From contig NZ_JACIFF010000005.1 in assembly GCF_014197245.1 (NCBI RefSeq), forward strand, positions 1 to 64,000: 64,000 bases of DNA, given 5' to 3'. Below the pieces are notes generated by a model that saw only the letters and a list, made by a program, of their open reading frames with translations, was not told the origin of the DNA and did no database searches. The position numbers and the translations under genes were made by a program. This stretch comes from Neolewinella aquimaris. GTDB taxonomy: Bacteria; Bacteroidota; Bacteroidia; Chitinophagales; Saprospiraceae. Shown piece after piece: positions 46,648 to 55,299 of the stretch (position 1 is its first letter; every line of letters starts with the position of its first letter).

Positions 46648-47847
46648 TTAGTGGGTCGACTTATTCGGGGCCGGAGCGGCGGCGTGGAACTCATGAGCGA
46701 TCCGGTGGGCGTAATCATCGAGCAGCTGGCGGATGCGGTGGGTAGAATCAGAAGCGACGATAAGCCCGATGTGCTGCTTCTTGTCCATGCGCCATACAAT
46801 TTCCGGATCGGTGAAGGAGGAGGTGTCGGGGTGCTCGAAGCGGGAGAGGCTCACCACGATGCCGGACTGATCGTAGCGCCGTTCCGGCACGGAGTAGGGT
46901 TGTCCGGTAGCCATGGCAGTTTCGAGTTTGGCCCACTCCGTCCAGAGGCCTACTCCGGTGGCGGCCTCCACCATTTCGGCGAGGTGAGCACCCCCGACGC
47001 GGCTGGCGGTTTCCAGGAAGACGAAATTCCCGTCCTGCGTCTTGATAAATTCGGTGTGGGAGGCGCTGAACTGCATGCCGAATGCGTGCATCACGTCTCC
47101 CGTGAGCCGGCGCAGGACTACGGCCTCTTCATCGTGGTAGGGTATGCTCACCGAGCGGAAGATGCCGCCGCCGTGTGCCACTTCGAAGGGCGTACTCAGG
47201 TAGCGAGAGACCTGGCAAAAAGCGACCTCGCCATCGACCGAGATGGCATCAACGTGGTAGACGTCGCCCGGCTTGAACTGCTCGATGAGGTACTCTTGGC
47301 GGCGTTCTCCGAGTTGGTGCACTTTCTCCCACAGTTCCTGAGCAGAATGCACTTTCGTGATGCCGGTAGCGCTGGCCTCTCCCCGTGGCTTAATGAGGCA
47401 GGGATACTCGACCCGATTGGCGAATTCAGTAAGGGCCACATCGTTGAACAGGCTGGTGAAGGCGGGCACCGGGACTCCGTGATCGCGTGCCCGGATCCGC
47501 ATAGCGAGTTTGTCACGGAAGTAGCGGGAGGTGGTTTGTCCCATACCGGGCAAGCGAAATTCTTCGCGTAGGTAGGCGGCCTTTTCCACGTCGAAGTCGT
47601 CGAGGGCAACCACCCGGTCGATCGGGCGACTTTGCATCATCCAGGCGACTCCCTTCGCGATATTGGCCAGTGCGGCGGGGGCGTTGCTGTCGCTTTCCAG
47701 AAAGAAAAACTCGTCGATGGCTTCGCGGGGCCAGGGGTCGTGCTCCAACTTTTTGACGGTAAGGAGGTAGACGGTATTGCCGGCGGCTTTGCACGCGCGG
47801 AGGAAGGGGGCGCCTTTGAAGTAGCAGGAGATGCAGAGGAAGGTCAT
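46648..47847 (-). CDS. ATP-grasp domain protein
   Basis: 399 residues. An N-terminal nucleotide-binding-like domain (MTFLCISCYFKGAPFLRACK) is followed by the ATP-grasp fold (DKLAMRIRARDHGVPVPAFT, YPCLIKPRGEASATGITKV, FVFLETASRVGGAHLAEMVE). Such enzymes ligate a carboxylate to an amine or thiol with ATP. The substrate cannot be deduced, and no biosynthetic cluster surrounds it. Confidence 0.88.
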   Translation of the reverse strand: MTFLCISCYFKGAPFLRACKAAGNTVYLLTVKKLEHDPWPREAIDEFFFLESDSNAPAALANIAKGVAWMMQSRPIDRVVALDDFDVEKAAYLREEFRLPGMGQTTSRYFRDKLAMRIRARDHGVPVPAFTSLFNDVALTEFANRVEYPCLIKPRGEASATGITKVHSAQELWEKVHQLGERRQEYLIEQFKPGDVYHVDAISVDGEVAFCQVSRYLSTPFEVAHGGGIFRSVSIPYHDEEAVVLRRLTGDVMHAFGMQFSASHTEFIKTQDGNFVFLETASRVGGAHLAEMVEAATGVGLWTEWAKLETAMATGQPYSVPERRYDQSGIVVSLSRFEHPDTSSFTDPEIVWRMDKKQHIGLIVASDSTHRIRQLLDDYAHRIAHEFHAAAPAPNKSTH

Positions 47848-48036
47848 GGGGGGGAGTTCTTTAGTACGGTAGTTTTTTAGTACGGTAGTTCGGTAGTCTT
47901 TTAGGAGGGTAGTTCTTTAGTAGGGTAGTCTTTTAGTACGGTAGTACGGTAGGGGGAGTCAACCTCGGGGAGGGGTTGCGTCTTCTATTAGGTACTAGAC
48001 AGCAAGCTAACGAATCAACTACAATACGGTATAAAT
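47848..48036. repeat. TAGTACGGTAG word tract, copy 1
   Basis: Degenerate tandem words TAGTACGGTAG and TTTTAGTACGGTAG occupy 47856-47952 directly before the ATP-grasp start on the other strand. The remainder up to 48036 shows no gene. Confidence 0.7.
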
Positions 48037-48591
48037 ATGGCACTGACGGAATCTACTATGGTCGAAATCGGCACGCTCGCTCCTCCCTTTGAACTGGAAG
48101 ATGCGGTGTCGGGGGCGAAACTGAATTATGACGACGTGAAGGGACCGAAGGGGACGCTCATTTTGTTTATTTGTAATCACTGCCCTTACGTCATTCACAC
48201 GATCGAGGCGCTGGTGGATGTAGCCAACGATTACGAGGATCGGGGCATCGGGACGGTGGCTATCAGCAGTAATGATGTGGAAGCCTATCCCGTCGACAGT
48301 CCGGATAATATGGAGGCCTTTGCCCTCGACAACCTGTTTTCCTTTCCTTACCTCTACGATGAGACCCAGGAAGTAGCGAAAGCTTACGATGCGGCCTGTA
48401 CGCCCGACATTTATCTCTTCGACGGAGACCGGAAACTCTTTTACCGTGGTCGCCTCGACGATGCCCGTCCCCGCTCCGGGAAGCAGGTGACGGGGGCCGA
48501 TCTGCGCGCTGCAATGGACGATCTGCTTGCGGGAAGGCCGAGCCCGGAGAAGCAGTATCCGAGTGCGGGGTGTGGGATAAAGTGGAAGTAG
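48037..48591 (+). CDS. Thioredoxin-like/AhpC-TSA-family protein
   Basis: 184 residues. The redox motif CNHCPYV is near residue 47, after GTLILFI, with the cis-Pro strand TPDIYLFDGDRKLFYRG. It resembles cytosolic thioredoxin-like proteins of the peroxiredoxin superfamily. There is no signal peptide. It is bracketed by TAGTACGGTAG word tracts in the same orientation. Confidence 0.88.
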   Translation: MALTESTMVEIGTLAPPFELEDAVSGAKLNYDDVKGPKGTLILFICNHCPYVIHTIEALVDVANDYEDRGIGTVAISSNDVEAYPVDSPDNMEAFALDNLFSFPYLYDETQEVAKAYDAACTPDIYLFDGDRKLFYRGRLDDARPRSGKQVTGADLRAAMDDLLAGRPSPEKQYPSAGCGIKWK

Positions 48592-48687
48592 GGGGTAGGG
48601 GGTAGGGGGTAGGGGGTAGTTATTTAGTACGGTAGTACGGTAGTACGGTAGTGCTTTAGTACGGTAGTATTTTAGTCGGTTAGGGGG
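48592..48687. repeat. TAGTACGGTAG word tract, copy 2
   Basis: Begins on the thioredoxin-like stop (TAG) with GGGGTAGGGGGTAG units, then TTTAGTACGGTAGTACGG words, and ends at the convergent PepSY stop. Confidence 0.7.
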
Positions 48688-49230
48688 TTAAGATTTTCGC
48701 ATTTGTTTGGGGCCGTACCAGAGCCAGAAGCCGGAGAGGGTGAAAATGATGGTGGCGAGGCCCATGATGGTGGAATAGATGAGCTTGACGGTGTCGTTAA
48801 TGATGGAGCCGTCGTGGATTTGCTCGATGAAGTCGGCCCGGCGGATGCCGATGCTGAGGACCTGGCCGGTGGTGCCGTCGAGTTGGACTTCACCGTAGTG
48901 ATCCTTGAAGAGAAATTTGAGGGATCCCTTGTCGGGGCGGTAGTCGATGCGGTCGATGGTGGGGTCGTAGGTAGGACCGAGGGAATCGGTGAGCGCGACC
49001 TGGGCCATTGAGAGTAAATCGGCGGTGGGGAGCCATTCGGTAAGTTCCGTGCTGCTGCCGCGGGAGGTGGGGGGCATGATGTAGTCCACGTCCTTTTTCC
49101 AGCCGAGGAGGACGCTGGTGATTCCGATGACGAAAAAGAAAATGAATAGGGTGACACCCGTCCAGCGGTGGATACGGCGCGTCTGTCGCAGGATGCGGGC
49201 TTGCTTTTGTCGGGAGGTGAGTTCTTCCAT
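48688..49230 (-). CDS. PepSY-associated membrane protein
   Basis: 180 residues with a membrane helix at about 25-45 (WTGVTLFIFFFVIGITSVLLGW), a PepSY-like domain (VDYIMPP to GQVLSIGIRRADFIEQIHDGS) and a second membrane helix at about 148-172. It resembles short PepSY-TM iron-reductase-like proteins. It starts 17 nt after the glycosyltransferase stop. Confidence 0.82.
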   Translation of the reverse strand: MEELTSRQKQARILRQTRRIHRWTGVTLFIFFFVIGITSVLLGWKKDVDYIMPPTSRGSSTELTEWLPTADLLSMAQVALTDSLGPTYDPTIDRIDYRPDKGSLKFLFKDHYGEVQLDGTTGQVLSIGIRRADFIEQIHDGSIINDTVKLIYSTIMGLATIIFTLSGFWLWYGPKQMRKS

Positions 49231-49247
49231 AGTTGTCTGCTACTGCT

Positions 49248-50330
49248 TTACCAACGCCCGGGGGGCAGGGCAGTTGCTACGGCAAGGAAGAGGTAATACG
49301 GAGCAAGGAGGGCATCGCCCAACAGAACGAACCCTGCACCTGCGTCCCCGCCCAAAAATTTACGCACGGGGTGGCGGCGGTAAACCCCTAAAACGATGGC
49401 CGCCCGTAACGCGTAAAGAAGCAGCGCCCAACCACAGGCCAGGGTGAAGAGCAGGTACAGACCGACCAGGTAAAACAGGCCGTGACTGAGCGCCAGTGCC
49501 GCCAACAGGACACGGTGCAATGGGCGGTACAGGGGGCCAACGGACTGGTGCCGCAGCTTTTGCCGCAGGTACGCCTGCCAGGTATAGGAGGTTCGGGAGT
49601 AGGTCCAGGAAGCGGGATGGGTCACGCTTACGGTGGTTGCCGGTTGTGCGTGGCGGTTTATGAGGAGGTCATCGTCGCCCCCGGGTACATGGGCATGGGC
49701 AGTGAATCCTTCCGCTCGTCGGAAGAAGCTCTTTCGGTAGGCGAGATTGCGCCCCACGCTCATGTACGGGTGGCCGGTGCGGGCAAATCCCTGGTACTGG
49801 AGGGCTACGTAGGTCGCTTCGAAGCGTTGCCAACGGTTGAGCAGACCGTTTCCGGATTGGTAAGGTGAACAGCCCAACACCAGTTCGGCGCCCACAGTGA
49901 GGGGGGCGGTCATGCGGGTCAGCCACTCGGGGGTGGCGGGAATGCAGTCGGCGTCGGTCAGGAGCAGAATGTCGTGGGCAGCCGCTCCAATACCGGCCGT
50001 GAGGGCGTCCTTTTTTCCGGGTCGGGTGGGGCCGGGGGTGACGAGTCGGAGGTGGGTGAACGTTTGTTGGAGCCGCCGCACGATGCCGGGGGAGGCGTCG
50101 GTCGAGTTGTCGTCTACGGCGATTACCTCAAAATGGGGGTGATGCTGGGCTAAAATACTACGCAGACAGGCTTCCAGGCCGGCGGTTTCGTTGCGGAAGC
50201 AGACGATTACGGAAACGGGGGCCGTGTGGCCGGCAACCGGTGACGGATCGGGGGAGGGGAAGGCCCGGGACAGGATAAAGCGCCAGGCAAGAAGTTGAAC
50301 GGCCGCGGCCAGCAGGAGCAGCCCCGACAC
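49248..50330 (-). CDS. Family 2 glycosyltransferase
   Basis: 360 residues from a GTG immediately after the upstream TAG stop. An N-terminal membrane helix, then the GT2 core VSVIVCFRNETAGLEACLRS, VIAVDDNSTDAS and LLLTDADCIPA (DxD), then QxxRW-like YLRQKLRHQSVG, and C-terminal membrane helices. It is probably an inner-membrane polymerising or lipid-linked transferase. A GGDAGAG insert near the C-terminus coincides with a GC-rich 20-mer. Confidence 0.9.
   Translation of the reverse strand: MSGLLLLAAAVQLLAWRFILSRAFPSPDPSPVAGHTAPVSVIVCFRNETAGLEACLRSILAQHHPHFEVIAVDDNSTDASPGIVRRLQQTFTHLRLVTPGPTRPGKKDALTAGIGAAAHDILLLTDADCIPATPEWLTRMTAPLTVGAELVLGCSPYQSGNGLLNRWQRFEATYVALQYQGFARTGHPYMSVGRNLAYRKSFFRRAEGFTAHAHVPGGDDDLLINRHAQPATTVSVTHPASWTYSRTSYTWQAYLRQKLRHQSVGPLYRPLHRVLLAALALSHGLFYLVGLYLLFTLACGWALLLYALRAAIVLGVYRRHPVRKFLGGDAGAGFVLLGDALLAPYYLFLAVATALPPGRW
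49333..49353 (+). repeat. GC-rich 20-mer motif inside the GT2 gene
   Basis: CTGCACCTGCGTCCCCGCCC on the plus strand. On the coding strand it yields GGDAGAG between two membrane segments. Confidence 0.45.
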
Positions 50331-50624
50331 CTAGAGTTCGGCTACGACGTCGTTCCACTCGGGGTGGCGTTGCACGTAGGAAGCGACGAACGGGCAGGAG
50401 GGGATGGCCATAAGGTTGTTGTCGCGGGCGTACTGCAGGGCAGTGGTGACCATGGCGCTGCCGATGCCCTGACCGGCAAGGTCTTCGGGTACTTCGGAAT
50501 GGACGAGGTCGATCTTGTCGCTACCGTTCATCTGATACAGCAGCTTCGATACCTGGGAACCGTTGACGACTTCGAAACGGCTCTTCTCCTGGTTGTTAAC
50601 GACAGACTCAGTGGGGTTTGACAT
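50331..50624 (-). CDS. Small GNAT-like N-acetyltransferase (YjdJ type)
   Basis: 97 residues from ATG 50624. The compact COG2388-like fold has LVHSEVPEDLAGQGIGSAMV (acetyl-CoA loop GQGIGS), ALQYARDNN and the diagnostic IPSCPFVASYVQRHPEW. The stop directly abuts the GTG of the glycosyltransferase gene. Confidence 0.88.
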   Translation of the reverse strand: MSNPTESVVNNQEKSRFEVVNGSQVSKLLYQMNGSDKIDLVHSEVPEDLAGQGIGSAMVTTALQYARDNNLMAIPSCPFVASYVQRHPEWNDVVAEL

Positions 50625-50679
50625 ACACAGTTGCTTTGAAAACGTAGGCAATAGTACGCACATTTCCCTTAGATGTTTG

Positions 50680-52176
50680 CTACAATTCCTTGCGCAAACG
50701 GGCAACCGGAAGACCGAGTTGCTCGCGGTACTTGGCAACGGTGCGGCGGGCAATGTCGTAGCCGGCATCCTTGAGGGCACGCTGCAGCTTGCTGTCGTTG
50801 AGGGGTTTGCGCTTGTCTTCGGCGGATATGATCTCGGCCAGGACTTTTTTCACCTGGGTGGTGCTGACCTCTTCGCCGTCTTCGTTGGTCATCCCCTCGC
50901 TAAAGAATTCACGTAGGGAGAAGGTGCCAAAGTCGGTCTGTACAAACTTTGAGTTTACCACCCGGCTCACGGTGCTGATATCAAGTTCCGTGGGGCCAGC
51001 GATGTCCTTGAGGATCATCGGGCGCAGGGTCTTCAGATCGCCGGTGCGGAAGAATTTCTCCTGGTAGCGCACGATGGTGTGCATTACGCTATAGAGCGTC
51101 TGCTGTCGCTGCTGGATGGCCTCAATGAACCAGCTGGCCGAATCGATATTCTGGCGAATGAAGCCGGCCGCCTGCTTCTGGGCGATGGTGAGTTTGCCCG
51201 ATTCCTTCTGTTTGCGGCGGTACTCGGCCAGCTGCTTTTGGTAGTAGTCGTTGATTTTAAGATCGGGAGCATTGCGGGCGGTGAGGCTCAATCTGAGCTC
51301 GTCGTCGACCACCGTGACCAGAAAATCGGGGATCACCACCCGGGCCGCCCGTCCCCCCGCGCGCCCACCGAGTCCCGAGGCGGGTTTGGGATTTAACTTT
51401 AGGATTTCGCCGAGGGCATCCCGCAGTTCGTCTTCGTCGACCTCCAGCTTTTCGCGCAGCTTATCGTAGTGCTTCTTGCTGAAGAGTTCGAAGTGATCGC
51501 GGATGACCGTCTGGGCCAGGACCAGGTCGGCGAAGGTGTGGTCATCGAGGTCTTCACCGTTATCGACCTTGTAGTTCAGTTGGAGCAACAGGCACTCGCG
51601 GAGGTTGCGGGCGGCCAGGCCGGGGGGTTCCAGAGACTGGACGATCTTTAGCACGTCCTTGATGCGGCGGGAGTCGACGTCGATGTCGTAGTTGATCAGC
51701 AAGTCGTCGGCGATGGCGCTGGGCATGCGCTGGAGGTAGCCGTCGTCGTCGAGGTTACCGATGATCTGCAGTCCGATGGTGCGGTCGAGGGGCGTATCGA
51801 ACTCCAGGTTGGCGAGTTGTCCCTCCAGGTACTCGAAGAAGGTGAACTCATCGGCCGTATAGCTGCCGGGGGCGTCGTAGGTTTCGTCGTTGTTGCCGGA
51901 CTGCTGGTAGTTGGTGGGATCGTCGTCGATGTACTGCTGAAACAGCTCCTCCATTTCGAAGGGGTCTCCGTCGCCGCGTTCCGTCTCCTGCTCGTCGCGG
52001 TCGGCCGGTCCGTCGGCGGGCTCGTGACTGGCTTCTTCGAGGGTGGGGTTGCGCTCGAGCTCTTCCTTGACCCGCTGCTCGAGCTCGTACAGCGGTAACT
52101 GCATAAGCTGCATCAGTTGGATCTGACGGGGGCTGAGCTTCTGGAGCTGTGATTGCTTGAGGGACTGTCCGAGCAT
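50680..52176 (-). CDS. rpoN: RNA polymerase sigma-54 factor
   Basis: 498 residues. Region I is Gln-rich (LGQSLKQSQLQKLSPRQIQLMQLMQLPLYELEQ). Region II is acidic (about 50-110). The core-binding region and HTH follow (ELDISTVSRVVNSKFVQT), with the C-terminal RpoN box ARRTVAKYRE. It directs transcription from -24/-12 promoters with enhancer-binding proteins, none of which is in view. Confidence 0.96.
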   Translation of the reverse strand: MLGQSLKQSQLQKLSPRQIQLMQLMQLPLYELEQRVKEELERNPTLEEASHEPADGPADRDEQETERGDGDPFEMEELFQQYIDDDPTNYQQSGNNDETYDAPGSYTADEFTFFEYLEGQLANLEFDTPLDRTIGLQIIGNLDDDGYLQRMPSAIADDLLINYDIDVDSRRIKDVLKIVQSLEPPGLAARNLRECLLLQLNYKVDNGEDLDDHTFADLVLAQTVIRDHFELFSKKHYDKLREKLEVDEDELRDALGEILKLNPKPASGLGGRAGGRAARVVIPDFLVTVVDDELRLSLTARNAPDLKINDYYQKQLAEYRRKQKESGKLTIAQKQAAGFIRQNIDSASWFIEAIQQRQQTLYSVMHTIVRYQEKFFRTGDLKTLRPMILKDIAGPTELDISTVSRVVNSKFVQTDFGTFSLREFFSEGMTNEDGEEVSTTQVKKVLAEIISAEDKRKPLNDSKLQRALKDAGYDIARRTVAKYREQLGLPVARLRKEL

Positions 52177-52240
52177 GGCTGATGATGGAACGGTGCAAGT
52201 TAGGGCTAAGGTTCACAACCCGGCCGGCTACCGGAGATAT

Positions 52241-52256
52241 ACCCGCGTCCCCGCCC
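52241..52256 (+). repeat. Partial GC-rich 20-mer motif
   Basis: ACCCGCGTCCCCGCCC lies upstream of the M3 peptidase promoter and is followed by GGAACCTTGCATG, so the TTGC half is on the other side. Confidence 0.35.
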
Positions 52257-52272
52257 GGAACCTTGCATGAAG

Positions 52273-52280
52273 TACATTTG
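52273..52280 (+). promoter_or_regulatory. -7 element for the M3 peptidase operon
   Basis: TACATTTG fits TAnnTTTG and lies 32 nt before the ATG at 52313. Confidence 0.55.
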
Positions 52281-52312
52281 TCTTACCAAGGAATAACTGT
52301 GAACAACCAAAT

Positions 52313-53998
52313 ATGTCCCAAATTACCTTTCCCGAATTTACTTACGAACGGCCCGATCTAGATCGACTGGAAACCGCCTTCAACGCTGTCCTGGAAGAAC
52401 TCAAGGCCGCCGACCACCTTAACGATGCCATCGCTGCCGTGGAACAGATCGACAGCATCCGCGCCAGCGTATCCACGGCCTATAATATCGGGTACATTCG
52501 CTACAGCATTAACACCAGGGACGAATTCTACCGTGGGGAGAAAGACTGGTTCGACCAGCACCTGCCGCGCACGGAGCAGTGGAAAGTCGATTACTACCGG
52601 GCCCTGCTGGACAATCCCCACCGGGAGGCACTGCAGCAACATTTCGGGGCACAACTCTTCGACTCCGCCGAGGTAAGCATCCGCACCTTCCGCCCCGAAA
52701 TTTTGGAGGAGCTGCAGTCCGTAAATAAGCTATCGAGTGAATTCACCCAGATGCGCGGCGGCGCGGAGATCGAACTGGAAGGAGAAACCTACAACCTCTC
52801 CAGCATCACGCCACTGGAACAAGTGCCCGACCGGGAGAAGCGCAAGGAAGCCAGCTCCGCCAAGTGGCAGTGGTTTGCCGAAAACCGGGCACGCATCGAA
52901 GACATTTACGCGGAAATGGTGAAGCTGCGGACCAGCATGGCCGCCAAGTTGGGCTACGACAACTTCGTCGGCCTCGGCTACGCGAACATGAACCGTACGG
53001 ACTACGGTCCGGAACAGGTGGCCAACTTTCGCCGGCAGATTCAGGACCATATCGTACCCATCGCCCAGAAGCTCTACGACAAGCAGCGCGAGCGCCTCGG
53101 CGTCGACCGGCTGCACTACTACGACCTGTCGTTCCGCTTTCCCACCGGCAACCCCAAACCCCAGGGTACGCCGGACGAGATCGTAGCCCACGCCGACCGG
53201 ATGTACCAGGAACTAAGTAAGGAAACCGGCGACTTCTTTCGCTATCTCCGGGATAAGAACCTTATGGACCTGGAAGCGAAGGACGGCAAGGCCCCCGGCG
53301 GCTACTGCACCTTCATCAACGACTACCAGTCGCCCTACATCTTCAGCAATTTCAACGGGACGAGCCACGACATCGACGTGCTCACTCACGAGTTCGGCCA
53401 CGCCTTTCAGGTCTACAGCAGCCGCGACCAACGCCCCTTGGAGTACAACTGGCCCACCTACGACGCCGCCGAGATCCATTCCATGAGCATGGAGTTCTTC
53501 ACTTACCCCTGGATGGAAGGCTTTTTCGGGCCCGACACCGACAAGTACTACTTCAGCCATGTGGCCGGCAGCTTTCGCTTTCTGCCCTACGGCTGCGCGG
53601 TTGACGAATTTCAGCACCGGGTGTACGAAAACCCCGAGCTCGACAATGCCGGTCGCAATGCGATCTGGAAAGAAATGGAGGCGAAGTACCTGCCCCACCT
53701 CGACTACTCCGACCACGATCACCTCCACGACGGCACCTTCTGGCAGAGCCAGGGGCACATCTTCTCCGTTCCATTTTACTACATCGATTACTGCCTGGCC
53801 CAGATCTGTGCCTTCCAGTTTTTCTTGAAGGACGAGCAGGATCACGAATCGGCCTGGGCCGACTACGTCCGTCTCTGCAAGGCCGGCGGCTCAAAATCCT
53901 TCCTGGAGCTCGTCGAACTGGCCGGGCTTGAAAATCCCTTCGAGGACGGCGTGGTGAAGAAGATCGCGGACCGGATGCGGGAGCGGCTGGATGTCTGA
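52313..53998 (+). CDS. M3-family oligoendopeptidase
   Basis: Zinc metallopeptidase of 561 residues. The HExxH motif is HEFGH at His359-His363 in VLTHEFGHAFQVY, with a downstream helix HSMSMEFFTYPW supplying the third ligand. The layout is that of PepF-like oligoendopeptidases that degrade short cytosolic peptides. It overlaps the next gene by 8 nt. Confidence 0.93.
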   Translation: MSQITFPEFTYERPDLDRLETAFNAVLEELKAADHLNDAIAAVEQIDSIRASVSTAYNIGYIRYSINTRDEFYRGEKDWFDQHLPRTEQWKVDYYRALLDNPHREALQQHFGAQLFDSAEVSIRTFRPEILEELQSVNKLSSEFTQMRGGAEIELEGETYNLSSITPLEQVPDREKRKEASSAKWQWFAENRARIEDIYAEMVKLRTSMAAKLGYDNFVGLGYANMNRTDYGPEQVANFRRQIQDHIVPIAQKLYDKQRERLGVDRLHYYDLSFRFPTGNPKPQGTPDEIVAHADRMYQELSKETGDFFRYLRDKNLMDLEAKDGKAPGGYCTFINDYQSPYIFSNFNGTSHDIDVLTHEFGHAFQVYSSRDQRPLEYNWPTYDAAEIHSMSMEFFTYPWMEGFFGPDTDKYYFSHVAGSFRFLPYGCAVDEFQHRVYENPELDNAGRNAIWKEMEAKYLPHLDYSDHDHLHDGTFWQSQGHIFSVPFYYIDYCLAQICAFQFFLKDEQDHESAWADYVRLCKAGGSKSFLELVELAGLENPFEDGVVKKIADRMRERLDV

Positions 53999-55178
53999 GG
54001 GGAGGGGGCTCACCTTTCGGCTGTCCCTGCTGCTGTTTCTGCAGTTCGGCGTATGGTCGAGTTGGCTCATCAACCTGGGCACCTACTTGCTCCACAGCCT
54101 TGACTTTACGGGTTTACAGGTGGGGATGATCTACGCCACCAATGCCATTGCCGCCACCGTCACCCCGCCGCTCATGGGCTGGCTGGCCGACCGTCGCTTC
54201 CCCTCGGAGCGTCTCATGGGGGTGTTGAACGCGATCGGTGGCGTGGCGCTCATTGCCTGCTACTTTACGACTTCTTTCGGCTGGTTTTACGGCTGGATGC
54301 TGCTGTTCAACCTCTGCTTCATTCCCACCTTCAGCTTGGCGGCGGCCATGTGTTTTCATCACCTCGATGATCCGGCGGAGCAGTACCCTTTCGTGCGGGT
54401 GTGGGGCACGGTTTCCTTTATGCTAGTGGGGGTGGCGCTGAGTGTTTTTCACGTCGAGGTGTCTCCCCTGCCGTTGCTGGCCGGTGGCATCGTATCGCTA
54501 CTGCTGGCGGTGTATTCCAATTTTTTGCCGCACACGCCACCGCAATCCGGCTTTGACTGGGCGGCGGTGCGCGGGAGCGAGCTGCGTCAGATATTCAGCG
54601 AGCGGGGTATGGTGGTGTTGCTCATTGCTTTGCTGGCAAGTTGTATTCCTTCCTCCTTTTACTACAGCTTTCTCAATCCCTTCCTCAACGAAGTAGCCTG
54701 GCCGGCCGCCGCGGCGAAAATGGCCATCGGCCAACTCTTCGAGATCGGGGTGGTGCTGGCGATGCCCTTCGTCTTCCGGCGCTTTCGGTTCCGCAACATC
54801 ATCTTCTGGGGACTCATGGCCTGGGGACTGCGCTACTTCGCCTTCGGGATCGGCCGGCCGGGCGACAACGAATGGCTTCTCTACGCCGGCATCGTCGTGC
54901 AGGGCGTCGCCTTCGCCTGGATCATCATCGCCGCCCAGATCTACATCGATAACCGGGTACCCAAAACCCTCCGCAACACCGCCCAGGGCCTCGTCTCCTT
55001 CGCCGACCTCGGCATCGGAGTCTTCCTCGGCAGCTGGATCGCCGGTGAGGTCGTCAGCAGCAACGTACTACCCGATGGCACCCACGACTGGTGGTCGATC
55101 TGGCTCGTGCCGGCCTGCGTGGGGGTGGGAGCCGCGGTGTTTTTCTGGGTGGCGTTTCCGCGGGAGGGGAGATTGTAG
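53991..55178 (+). CDS. Nucleoside permease (MFS, NupG-like)
   Basis: 395 residues with about 12 membrane segments. The N-terminus LLLFLQFGVWSSWLINLGTYL, the loop PPLMGWLADRRFPSERLMG and RVWGTVSFM are typical of the nucleoside:H+ symporter family. Translational overlap with the M3 peptidase gene suggests a salvage function, though nothing links the two biochemically. Confidence 0.87.
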   Translation: MSEGRGLTFRLSLLLFLQFGVWSSWLINLGTYLLHSLDFTGLQVGMIYATNAIAATVTPPLMGWLADRRFPSERLMGVLNAIGGVALIACYFTTSFGWFYGWMLLFNLCFIPTFSLAAAMCFHHLDDPAEQYPFVRVWGTVSFMLVGVALSVFHVEVSPLPLLAGGIVSLLLAVYSNFLPHTPPQSGFDWAAVRGSELRQIFSERGMVVLLIALLASCIPSSFYYSFLNPFLNEVAWPAAAAKMAIGQLFEIGVVLAMPFVFRRFRFRNIIFWGLMAWGLRYFAFGIGRPGDNEWLLYAGIVVQGVAFAWIIIAAQIYIDNRVPKTLRNTAQGLVSFADLGIGVFLGSWIAGEVVSSNVLPDGTHDWWSIWLVPACVGVGAAVFFWVAFPREGRL

Positions 55179-55299
55179 TTGGTGAGTTGTGGAATTAGTG
55201 AGTTGTTGAGTTAGTGAGTTGTTGAATTTGCCCGTCGTACGTGCACTACATGTAGGGCGATGCAACAACTCAACAATTCAACAACTAAAAACCCAACAA
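55179..55299. repeat. Word-repeat inverted element between convergent genes
   Basis: GTGAGTTGTTGAGTT words start at the permease stop. Complementary CAACAACTCAACAATTCAAC words run into the TonB receptor stop codon. The core TTGCCC...GGGCGATGCAA is also inverted. It could fold as a long hairpin and terminate both transcripts. Confidence 0.65.

Noticed and set aside
46633-47571. 312-codon plus-strand frame opposite the ATP-grasp gene
   Set aside because: Antisense shadow of a gene with conserved ATP-grasp motifs.
47848-48687. Composite transposon around the thioredoxin-like gene
   Set aside because: The flanking tracts are low-complexity words without terminal inverted repeats or transposase. 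Kept only as a low-interest observation.
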